Source: Bacillota bacterium
GTDB lineage: Bacteria; Bacillota; Clostridia; Christensenellales; SZUA-584
Assembly (NCBI GenBank): GCA_023459495.1
Contig: JAEWTL010000102.1
Span: 1 to 5,596 of the forward strand
Length of the DNA stretch: 5,596 bases
Direction of reading: 5' to 3'
The notes under the pieces were generated by a model. It did no database searches. It saw only the letters and a list, made by a program, of their open reading frames with translations, and had not been told where the DNA came from. Below, piece after piece: positions 1 through 5,596 of the stretch. The translations under genes were made by a program, and so were the position numbers. Position 1 is the first letter of the stretch, and each line of letters begins with the position of its first letter.

Positions 1-1
1 A

Positions 2-232
2 TCCCGTCATCAGCGCGGCTACGGTTCGAAGTGGGACGTTATCCGTGCGCGTGTGCTGAAACGTGACAAAGGCCTGTGTCAGTTATGTCTGCGTGCCGGT
101 GTGGTGCGTGAAGCTAAAACCGTTGACCACATCATCCCTAAAGCGCATGGCGGCACCGATGCAGACAGTAATCTGCAGAGCCTGTGCTGGCCGTGCCATA
201 AGACGAAGACGGCCCGTGAACGGCTAAAGTGA
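2..232 (+). CDS. HNH endonuclease, packaging-associated (5' end missing)
   Basis: The last 76 codons of an HNH nuclease are present; the start lies before the window. In visible-residue numbering, two zinc-knuckle pairs are seen, C26-x2-C29 (CQLC) and C62-x2-C65. They frame the catalytic HNH signature: D42-H43 (VDHIIP), N57 (SNLQSLC) and H66. The GYGSKWD stretch near the start and the TARERLK end are typical of the roughly 100-120-residue phage HNH proteins encoded beside terminases, such as HK97 gp74. From the family, these metal-dependent nucleases act with the terminase in specific cos cleavage and DNA packaging. The position directly before small and large terminase genes supports that role rather than a homing endonuclease. 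The gene ends in three consecutive in-frame stops (TGA TAA TAA). All active-site residues are intact, so nothing suggests a pseudogene. Confidence 0.9.
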   Translation, partial: SRHQRGYGSKWDVIRARVLKRDKGLCQLCLRAGVVREAKTVDHIIPKAHGGTDADSNLQSLCWPCHKTKTARERLK

Positions 233-258
233 TAATAATTCTCAACTGCCTGAGGGGA

Positions 259-318
259 GGGGCGGGTCAAATCCCTGTGGCCTGACGTCTTCCGGACTGC
301 CCGCCCCATCGTTTTTTT
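259..318 (+). terminator. Possible rho-independent terminator / cos-region hairpin
   Basis: GGGGCGGG (259-266) pairs perfectly with CCCGCCCC (300-307), and a possible T-G wobble adds one pair at the base of the loop. Three bases and a G later comes a run of seven T residues (312-318). On the plus strand this matches a terminator that would end transcription from the HNH gene before terS. Against that reading, the loop is long (about 31-33 bases) and the T run starts four bases after the stem. A cos-associated structure is an equally good explanation. The minus strand has no matching T run. Confidence 0.42.
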
Positions 319-344
319 ATACCCGCGAAAAATGAAATTTAACC

Positions 345-349
345 AGGAG
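345..349 (+). promoter_or_regulatory. Ribosome binding site of terS
   Basis: AGGAG lies eight bases before the ATG at 358. It decides the start: the in-frame GTG at 349 overlaps this site itself and so cannot use it. Confidence 0.8.
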
Positions 350-357
350 TGCCGCAT

Positions 358-852
358 ATGGCTGGAACGGCGGGGCGTTCCGGGCGTCGCCCCAAGCCAA
401 CGGCGCGCAAGGCGCTGGCCGGAAACCCCGGCAAGCGAGCCCTGAATAAAGATGAACCTGTTTTTACGCCCATCAAAGGTGTTGAGCCACCGGAGTGGTT
501 CGCTGAAGAAGATCTCCCTCTCGCCACGATCATGTGGCAACTGACAACTAAAGAACTCTGCGGTCAGGGCCTGCTGTGCGTGACTGACCTCGCGGTGCTT
601 GAGCGGTGGTGCGTGGCCTACGAGTTCTGGCGACGTGCCGTGAAAAATATTGCCAGACATGGCAACACCATCACCGGTGCAATGGGCGGTATGGTCAAAA
701 ATCCGGAGCTGACCGCCAAAAAAGAACAGGAGTCCGAGATGAGCAGTACGGGGGCAATGCTCGGACTCGACCCCAGCAGCCGCCAGCGTCTGATTGGCCT
801 GGCGGGGAAGAAGAAAGCCACTAACCCGTTTCTGAAAATCATCGAATCATGA
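358..852 (+). CDS. terS: Terminase small subunit, P27 family
   Basis: The 164-residue product recognises the packaging site on phage DNA and loads the large terminase. The N-terminus is basic and Gly/Pro/Arg-rich (residues 6-27, with GRRPKP and GNPGKR), as is usual in this family and suited to DNA contact. A helical middle (about 45-105) follows. The C-terminal part has the hallmark NPEL (115-118) and LGLDPSSRQRL (135-145) motifs of P27-type small terminases, and a lysine-rich tail (GKKK, 150-153). Length is normal for the family. The ATG at 358 is chosen because AGGAG sits eight bases upstream; an in-frame GTG at 349 would add only three residues and overlaps that site. The stop overlaps the terL start (ATGA), which implies coupled translation. 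The family call is by motif and by the adjacent large terminase. Confidence 0.9.
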   Translation: MAGTAGRSGRRPKPTARKALAGNPGKRALNKDEPVFTPIKGVEPPEWFAEEDLPLATIMWQLTTKELCGQGLLCVTDLAVLERWCVAYEFWRRAVKNIARHGNTITGAMGGMVKNPELTAKKEQESEMSSTGAMLGLDPSSRQRLIGLAGKKKATNPFLKIIES

Positions 853-2582
853 GCCGGAAATCTTACCCCAACGTAAATGCTGCAAATCAGTATGCCCGGG
901 ATGTCGTGCGCGGAAAGATTATTGCCTGCCAGTTTGTGATTCAGGCCTGCCAGCGCCATCTTGATGACCTGATGGCGGAAAAAAGTAAGTCGTTTCGTTA
1001 CCGCTTCGACAAGGACCTGGCTGAACGGGCCGCCAAATTTATTCAGCTGTTGCCGCACACCAAGGGTGAGTGGGCATTCAAGAGGATGCCCATCACGCTG
1101 GAGCCGTGGCAGCTATTTGTGATCTGCTGTGCGTTTGGCTGGGTCAATAAAGGGTCCCGGCTGCGCCGCTTCCGGGAGGTGTATACCGAAATCCCCCGTA
1201 AGAACGGCAAATCGGCAATCTCTGCCGGTGTTGCCCTGTATTGTTTTGCCTGTGATAACGAGTTTGGCGCGGAAGTGTATTCCGGTGCCACGACAGAGAA
1301 ACAGGCGTGGGAAGTCTTTCGCCCGGCGCGACTGATGTGTAAACGCACACCCATGCTGACGGAAGCGTTCGGGATTGAGGTTAACGCCTCAAACATGAAC
1401 CGTCCGGAGGATGGCGCGCGGTTTGAACCGCTGATCGGCAACCCAGGTGATGGTTCATCACCCCACTGTGCGGTGGTGGATGAATATCACGAGCATGCCA
1501 CCGATGCGCTTTATACCACAATGCTTACCGGGAGGGGGGCGCGACGTCAGCCACTGATGTGGGCCATCACCACCGCCGGGTACAACATTGAGGGGCCGTG
1601 CTACGACAAACGGCGGGAAGTCATCGAGATGCTCAACGGCTCGGTGCCTAACGATGAACTGTTCGGGATCATCTATACCGTTGATGAAGGTGACGACTGG
1701 ACCGACCCGCAGGTGCTGGAAAAAGCCAATCCAAATATTGGCGTGTCGGTTTATCGCGAATTTTTGTTAAGTCAGCAGCAGCGTGCGAAAAATAACGCCC
1801 GTCTGGCAAACGTCTTTAAAACAAAACACCTCAATATCTGGGTGTCGGCGCGTTCGGCGTATTTCAACCTGGTGAGCTGGCAGAGCTGCGAGGATAAATC
1901 ACTGACCCTTGAGCAGTTCGAGGGGCAGCCGTGCATTCTGGCCTTTGACCTGGCGCGTAAGCTGGATATGAACAGCATGGCGCGACTTTATACCCGCGAG
2001 ATTGACGGTAAAACGCATTACTACAGTGTGGCCCCGCGTTTCTGGGTACCGTATGACACGGTGTATAGCGTCGAGAAAAATGAAGATCGCCGGACAGCCG
2101 AACGCTTTCAGAAATGGGTGGAAATGGGCGTTCTGACCGTTACCGATGGTGCAGAGGTGGATTATCGCTACATCCTCGAAGAGGCCAAAGCGGCGAACAA
2201 AATCAGCCCGGTCAGTGAGTCACCCATCGACCCTTTCGGAGCGACCGGGCTGTCACATGACCTTGCTGATGAAGACCTGAATCCCGTTACTATCGTCCAG
2301 AACTTCGCCAATATGTCCGACCCGATGAAAGAGCTGGAGGCAGCGATTGAATCGGGACGCTTTCATCATGACGGCAATCCCATCATGACCTGGTGTATCG
2401 GCAATGTGGTCGGCAAAAACATGCCAGGTAACGATGATTTAGTGAAGCCCGTCAAAGAGCAGGCGGAAAGCAAAATCGATGGTGCAGTTGCGCTGATTAT
2501 GGCGGTTGGCAGAGCCATGCTGTACGAGAAAGAAGACACGCTGTCTGACCACATTGAGTCCTATGGGATCCGCTCGCTTTAA
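849..2582 (+). CDS. terL: Terminase large subunit (packaging ATPase and nuclease)
   Basis: The 577-residue motor docks on the portal, hydrolyses ATP to pump DNA into the prohead and cuts the concatemer. The N-terminal ATPase shows a variant Walker A loop PRKNGKS (116-122, with K121 and S122), a Walker B strand CAVVDE (207-212, D211 and catalytic E212) and the coupling motif ITTAG (240-244). The C-terminal RNase H-like nuclease shows D367 in LAFDLA, a DPFGA stretch (461-465) and D544 in [11 protein letters not shown], the expected acidic metal ligands. This pattern and length fit the Terminase_1 / HK97 gp2 group. The ATG at 849 overlaps the terS stop by four bases. No good Shine-Dalgarno sequence precedes it, so translation is probably coupled to terS. 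The gene is intact, with all key residues present. Confidence 0.96.
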
Positions 2583-2583
2583 C

Positions 2584-2589
2584 TGAGGT
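2584..2589 (+). promoter_or_regulatory. Ribosome binding site of small membrane protein
   Basis: TGAGGT begins just after the terL TAA stop and lies four bases before the ATG at 2594, or ten before an in-frame ATG at 2600. Its presence supports the short downstream frame as a real gene but does not fully settle which ATG is used. Confidence 0.6.
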
Positions 2590-2593
2590 AATT

Positions 2594-2776
2594 ATGATCA
2601 TGCTGATTCTCGCGCCTCTGGTGGGCGTGCTGGGGGCGCTTTTGCTGGCGTATGGTGCCTGGCTGATTTATCCCCCGGCGGGGTTTGTTGTTGCCGGGGC
2701 GTTGTGTCTGTTCTGGTCGTGGCTGGTGGCGCGATATCTCGACCGTACACAGTCGTCTGTCGGCGGAGGTAAATAG
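2594..2776 (+). CDS. Small two-helix membrane protein, function unknown
   Basis: The 60-residue product is strongly hydrophobic up to about residue 48. One predicted membrane helix spans about residues 3-26 (Leu, Ala, Val, Gly rich). A short turn with PPAG (27-30) follows, then a second helix at about 30-48 ending in FWSWLVA. A short polar, basic tail ([15 protein letters not shown]) is probably cytoplasmic, giving a hairpin in the inner membrane. It has its own ribosome site, starts 11 bases after the terL stop, and its TAG shares a base with the portal GTG, so it is wedged tightly into the packaging operon. Small open frames occur between terL and portal in related phages, but I recognise no function. 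Holin-like topology alone is not evidence of lysis, because no endolysin is nearby. An alternative start at 2600 removes two residues. Confidence 0.72.
2765..2770 (+). promoter_or_regulatory. Ribosome binding site of portal gene
   Basis: GGAGGT, a near-consensus site, lies five bases before the GTG at 2776. It supports a GTG start for the portal; the next in-frame ATG is 42 codons downstream and would remove conserved N-terminal sequence. The site itself encodes the last glycines of the membrane protein. Confidence 0.8.
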
Positions 2777-4017
2777 TGTTCTTTTCGGGATTATTTCAAC
2801 GAAAAAGTGACGCACCGGTGACCACGCCAGCAGAGCTGGCGGATGCTATCGGGTTGTCCTACGACACCTATACCGGAAAGCAGATCAGCAGCCAGCGGGC
2901 CATGCGACTGACGGCGGTTTTTTCCTGTGTCAGGGTGCTGGCGGAGTCGGTCGGGATGTTGCCCTGCAACCTGTATCACCTGAACGGCAGTCTGAAGCAG
3001 AGAGCCGCTGGCGAACGTCTGCATAAGCTGATCTCCACGCATCCCAATGGCTATATGACGCCGCAGGAGTTCTGGGAGCTGGTGGTCACCTGTCTGTGCC
3101 TGCGGGGAAACTTTTACGCCTACAAAGTGAAAGCATTTGGCGAAGTGGCTGAACTGCTGCCCGTCGATCCCGGCTGTGTGGTACCGAAGCTTAACAGTAG
3201 CTGGGAGCCGGTCTATCAGGTCACATTCCCGGATGGCTCCACGGATGTACTGAGCCAGGAGGATATCTGGCATGTGCGCACGCTGACGCTGGACGGACTG
3301 GTGGGGCTGAATCCCATCGCCTATGCCCGCGAGGCAATATCGCTGGCGGCAGCGACCGAAGAGCACGGGGCCAGACTGTTCAGCAATGGCGCGGTGACGT
3401 CGGGTGTGTTGCGTACAGAGCAGACGCTGTCAGATCAGGCTTATGAGCGCCTGAAGAAAGATTTTGAGGAGCGTCACACCGGGCTTGGCAATGCTCACCG
3501 CCCGATGATCCTTGAGATGGGGCTGGACTGGAAGTCGATGGCGCTGAACGCCGAGGACAGCCAGTTCCTGGAAACCCGCAAGTTTCAGCTTGAAGAAATC
3601 TGTCGTCTGTTCCGGGTGCCGTTGCACATGGTGCAGAACACCGATCGCGCCACCTTCAACAATATCGAAGAGCTGGGGCTGGGATTTATCAACTATTCAC
3701 TGGTGCCGTATCTGACACGCATCGAACAGCGGATCAAAACCGGACTAGTACGAAAAAGTAAGCAGGGCGTTTATTACGCCAAATTTAACGCCGGGGCGTT
3801 ACTGCGCGGGGATATGAAGTCCCGTTTTGAAGCCTACGCCACCGGGATCAACTGGGGAATTTACTCTCCCAATGACTGCCGCGACCTGGAAGATATGAAT
3901 CCGCGTCCCGGTGGTGATGTCTATCTCACACCGATGAACATGACCACGAAACCCTCCGATGGCAGTAAAGCCGGTAAGCAGAAGGATAACGCCAATGCAG
4001 ACGAAACAACGTCTTGA
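2776..4017 (+). CDS. Portal protein (HK97 gp3-like)
   Basis: The 413-residue product forms the dodecameric ring at one capsid vertex through which DNA enters and leaves, and to which terminase and then the tail connector bind. Family features in order are AVFSCVRVLAESVGMLP (47-63), the LRGNFYAY strand (109-116), ELLPVDP (126-132), DIWHVR (163-168), GLVGLNPIAYAREAI (174-188), and the long VPLHMV...ATFNNIEE segment (281-299) leading into the wing/stem helices. The motifs and the length, close to the roughly 420 residues of HK97 portal, fit the Phage_portal family. The GTG start is backed by GGAGGT and gives a one-base overlap with the preceding stop. The final 24 residues (after YLTPMNM) are polar, Lys/Asp/Asn/Ser rich and probably disordered; their codons also hold the protease ribosome site and start. 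Confidence 0.95.
   Translation: MFFSGLFQRKSDAPVTTPAELADAIGLSYDTYTGKQISSQRAMRLTAVFSCVRVLAESVGMLPCNLYHLNGSLKQRAAGERLHKLISTHPNGYMTPQEFWELVVTCLCLRGNFYAYKVKAFGEVAELLPVDPGCVVPKLNSSWEPVYQVTFPDGSTDVLSQEDIWHVRTLTLDGLVGLNPIAYAREAISLAAATEEHGARLFSNGAVTSGVLRTEQTLSDQAYERLKKDFEERHTGLGNAHRPMILEMGLDWKSMALNAEDSQFLETRKFQLEEICRLFRVPLHMVQNTDRATFNNIEELGLGFINYSLVPYLTRIEQRIKTGLVRKSKQGVYYAKFNAGALLRGDMKSRFEAYATGINWGIYSPNDCRDLEDMNPRPGGDVYLTPMNMTTKPSDGSKAGKQKDNANADETTS
3982..3986 (+). promoter_or_regulatory. Ribosome binding site of prohead protease
   Basis: AAGGA lies eight bases before the ATG at 3995, inside the end of the portal gene. It decides the protease start: the upstream in-frame ATG at 3959 has no comparable site. 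Confidence 0.72.
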
Positions 4018-4645
4018 TGTACCGCTGAGTCTGAAATCTGTCAGTGACTCCGGTGAGTTTGAAGGGTATGGCTCCGTCTTTGGTGTAAAGGACAGCCACG
4101 ATGATGTGGTGATGTCCGGGGCATTTGCTGCTTCCCTGCGGGCGTGGAGTGACAGAAAAGCGTTACCTGCGCTGCTCTGGCAGCACCGCATGGATGAACC
4201 CATCGGTGTTTACACCGAAATGAAGGAAGACGATGTCGGGCTTTACGTCAGGGGACGGTTGCTTATTGATGATGATCCCCTCGCAAAACGCGCACATGCA
4301 CACATGAAGGCCGGTTCGTTAACCGGCCTTTCTATTGGGTACGTCCTGAAAGACTGGGAATACGACCGGAGCAAAGAAGCCTTTCTGCTGAAAGAAATCG
4401 ACCTCTGGGAAGTCAGCCTGGTGACGTTCCCGTCTAACGACGAGGCGCGGATCAGCGACGTCAAGAACGCACTGGCCCGCGGGGAAATCCCCGAACAGAA
4501 AAAAATCGAAAGAGTCCTGCGTGATGTCGGACTCTCCCGTACCCAGGCCAAAGCATTCATGGCCGGGGGCTATGGCGCACTGTCCCTGCGCGACGCTGAG
4601 GATGTGGGCTCTGCACTGAATGCACTGAAAAATCTGAACTTCTAA
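3995..4645 (+). CDS. Prohead maturation protease (HK97 gp4-like, S78 type)
   Basis: This 216-residue serine protease is packaged inside the prohead, digests the capsid delta domains and then itself, and so allows expansion. With the ATG at 3995, the conserved blocks fall at EFEGYGSVF (21-29), LLWQH with catalytic H64, LTGLSIGY with nucleophile S113, and LWEVSLVTFPSN (137-148) with E139 as the likely third catalytic residue. H64 and S113 sit one residue from the H65/S114 that I recall for HK97 gp4, which supports this start. A start at 3959 would add 12 residues but lacks a ribosome site. The C-terminal tail (about 153-216, with VLRDVGLSRTQAKAFMAGG) is a conserved extension probably trimmed by self-cleavage. 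The first 23 bases overlap the portal, suggesting coupled translation. The capsid gene follows after a 14-base gap. Confidence 0.94.
   Translation: MQTKQRLDVPLSLKSVSDSGEFEGYGSVFGVKDSHDDVVMSGAFAASLRAWSDRKALPALLWQHRMDEPIGVYTEMKEDDVGLYVRGRLLIDDDPLAKRAHAHMKAGSLTGLSIGYVLKDWEYDRSKEAFLLKEIDLWEVSLVTFPSNDEARISDVKNALARGEIPEQKKIERVLRDVGLSRTQAKAFMAGGYGALSLRDAEDVGSALNALKNLNF
4307..4330 (+). repeat. Perfect intragenic hairpin in protease gene
   Basis: AAGGCCGGTT (4307-4316) and AACCGGCCTT (4321-4330) form a perfect 10-bp stem closed by a CGTT loop and followed by TCTATT. It encodes residues 105-112 of the protease, immediately before the catalytic serine codon (TCT, 4331-4333). It resembles an intrinsic terminator, but with a weak, interrupted T tract. 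Whether it works in RNA is unknown. Confidence 0.75.
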
Positions 4646-4659
4646 TCAGGAGAAATACG

Positions 4660-5596
4660 ATGGCGGTTGATATTAAAGATGTCGAACAGGTCGCGCAGGA
4701 GCTGCAGCAGAAGTTTGACGACTTCAAAGCAAAGAACGACAAGCGCGTGGATGCGATTGAGCAGGAAAAAGGCAAGCTTGCCGGGCAGGTGGAAACCCTG
4801 AACGGGAAACTCAGAGAGCTGGAAAATCTCAAAAGCGACCTTGAAAAAGAGCTGCTTGAGCTGAAACGTCCGGCTGGTGGAGCGCAAAATAAACTGGCCG
4901 CCGAGCATAAAGAGGCGTTTGTGGGCTTCCTGCGTAAAGGCCGTGAAGACGGTCTGCGCGATCTGGAGCGTAAGGCATTGCAGGTGGGTACCGATGAAGA
5001 CGGTGGCTACGCCGTGCCGGAAGAACTGGATCGCAACATTCTTAACCTGCTGAAAGATGAAGTGGTGATGCGTCAGGAAGCCACGGTGATCACCGTTGGC
5101 GGTTCCGACTACAAAAAACTGGTGAATCTGGGCGGTACGGCTTCCGGGTGGGTGGGGGAAACGGATACGCGATCCCAGACTGCCACCTCCAGACTGGAGC
5201 TGATTGAACCTCTCATGGGGGAAATTTACGGCAACCCGCAGGCCACCCAGAAAATGCTGGATGATGCCTTTTTCAACGTGGAGGCCTGGATCAACAGCGA
5301 GCTGGCAACCGAATTTGCCGAACAGGAAGAAATTGCCTTTACCTCAGGCGATGGCACCAAGAAGCCGAAAGGGTTCCTGGCGTATGAATCCACTGATGAA
5401 ACCGACAAGGTCCGGGCGTTCGGCAAACTTCAGCATATTGTATCCGGCGAAGCGACTGCGGTGACCGCAGACGCCATTATCAAACTGATTTACACGCTGC
5501 GTAAGGCACACCGCACTGGCGCGAAGTTCATGATGAACAACAACAGCCTGTTTGCCATCCGTCTGCTGAAAGACAGCGAGGGTAACTATCTGTGGC
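4660..5596 (+). CDS. Major capsid protein, HK97 fold (3' end missing)
   Basis: The first 312 codons of the shell-forming protein are present; the family usually runs to about 385-420 residues, so roughly 75-110 are cut off. ATG 4660 has AGGAG seven bases upstream. Residues about 8-70 are charged heptad-type sequence (Leu/Val against Glu/Lys), the coiled-coil delta domain that serves as built-in scaffold. A linker (71-100) leads to RKALQVGTDEDGGYAVPEEL (104-123). By comparison with HK97 gp5 (cleaved K103/S104 before LGSDAD), the protease site probably lies at about 104-109. Next come the N-arm, the E-loop region (about 155-190), the spine helix (QKMLDDAFFNVEAWINSELATEFAEQEE, 197-224), the SGDG turn (229-232) and the P-domain segment MMNNNSLFAIRLLKDSEGNYLW (291-312). 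No lysine occurs between residues 154 and 197, so the HK97 cross-linking lysine has no obvious counterpart. Confidence 0.95.
   Translation, partial: MAVDIKDVEQVAQELQQKFDDFKAKNDKRVDAIEQEKGKLAGQVETLNGKLRELENLKSDLEKELLELKRPAGGAQNKLAAEHKEAFVGFLRKGREDGLRDLERKALQVGTDEDGGYAVPEELDRNILNLLKDEVVMRQEATVITVGGSDYKKLVNLGGTASGWVGETDTRSQTATSRLELIEPLMGEIYGNPQATQKMLDDAFFNVEAWINSELATEFAEQEEIAFTSGDGTKKPKGFLAYESTDETDKVRAFGKLQHIVSGEATAVTADAIIKLIYTLRKAHRTGAKFMMNNNSLFAIRLLKDSEGNYLW

Larger units (their letters stand above)
233..357. other. Noncoding gap, probable cos (cohesive-end) region
   Basis: No gene fits in these 125 bases. The gap lies between the HNH nuclease gene and the small terminase gene, the place where HK97-like phages with this nuclease carry the cos site. 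On a circularised or integrated map it would join the right and left virion ends. It contains a G-rich tract (254-266), an inverted repeat (259-266 with 300-307), two short palindromes in the loop (GACGTC 284-289 and TCCGGA 291-296), a GCCTGA direct repeat (248-253 and 280-285, 32 bases apart) and an AT-rich stretch (312-343) leading into the terS ribosome site. The exact nick positions cannot be read from sequence alone. The cos assignment is inferred from synteny. Confidence 0.5.

Noticed and set aside
312..343. AT-rich stretch before terS as a promoter
   Set aside because: A TATACC-like -10 can be drawn, but no acceptable -35 element lies at proper spacing. Phage head genes are normally read from a distant late promoter.
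349..357. GTG start for terS three codons earlier
   Set aside because: The GTG overlaps the AGGAG ribosome site itself, whereas ATG 358 has ideal spacing.
79..660. Long reverse-strand open frame (193 codons) across the HNH gene, the gap and terS
   Set aside because: It runs opposite to two recognisable genes and the cos-like gap, has no family motif and is rich in Arg/Ser/Pro/His as expected of an antisense shadow.
2207..2249. CCCGGTC / GACCGGG inverted repeat in terL
   Set aside because: A 7-bp stem with a 29-base loop is expected by chance in a window of this size and has no T run after it.
2791..3366. Reverse-strand open frame of 191 codons under the portal
   Set aside because: It is antisense to a fully conserved portal gene, with no recognisable domain and His/Gln/Arg-rich composition typical of a shadow frame.
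4499..4505. Run of seven A residues in the protease gene, just after a small CGGGG/CCCCG hairpin, as a frameshift site
   Set aside because: The -1 frame stops after seven codons and gives only a tail-less protease. The hairpin is upstream rather than downstream, so it does not fit the usual stimulator layout.
5204..5464. Plus-strand 86-codon frame inside the capsid gene
   Set aside because: It lies in another frame of the conserved capsid coding region, with no ribosome site and Arg/Pro/Lys-rich shadow composition.

Overview
The window is the left, head-building end of a tailed-phage genome, most likely a temperate phage or prophage of an enterobacterium such as Escherichia, Shigella or Salmonella. 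The pointers are the gene order, the protein families, strong AGGAG-type ribosome sites, and balanced, slightly GC-rich codon use that looks enterobacterial. No host gene, integrase, insertion sequence, tRNA or CRISPR array is visible, so the host is an inference.

All genes read rightwards. Positions 2-232 hold the 3' part of an HNH endonuclease gene. Next comes a 125-base gap (233-357) with a GC-rich inverted repeat followed by seven T residues. This is where HK97-type phages carry their cohesive-end (cos) site, so the gap probably separates the right end of the virion genome (HNH) from the left end (terminase). Then follow the P27-type small terminase (358-852), the large terminase (849-2582), a 60-residue two-helix membrane protein of unknown role (2594-2776), the portal (2776-4017), the prohead protease (3995-4645) and the first 312 codons of an HK97-fold major capsid protein (4660 to the window end).

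The genes are packed as one translational unit: terS and terL overlap by four bases (ATGA), the membrane gene and portal share one base, and portal and protease overlap by 23 bases. Only the gap before terS looks like a transcriptional or packaging boundary. The products form one pathway. Capsid subunits, with a built-in N-terminal coiled-coil delta domain, assemble on the portal. The protease removes the delta domains. The small and large terminases, helped by the HNH protein, cut concatemeric DNA at cos and pump it through the portal.

This is a recognisable, ordinary HK97-like packaging and head module, and I see no clear undescribed system. The points most worth a second look are the candidate cos/terminator region, a perfect 10-bp hairpin inside the protease gene just before the catalytic serine codon, the small membrane protein between terL and portal, and a capsid E-loop with no lysine for HK97-type cross-linking.
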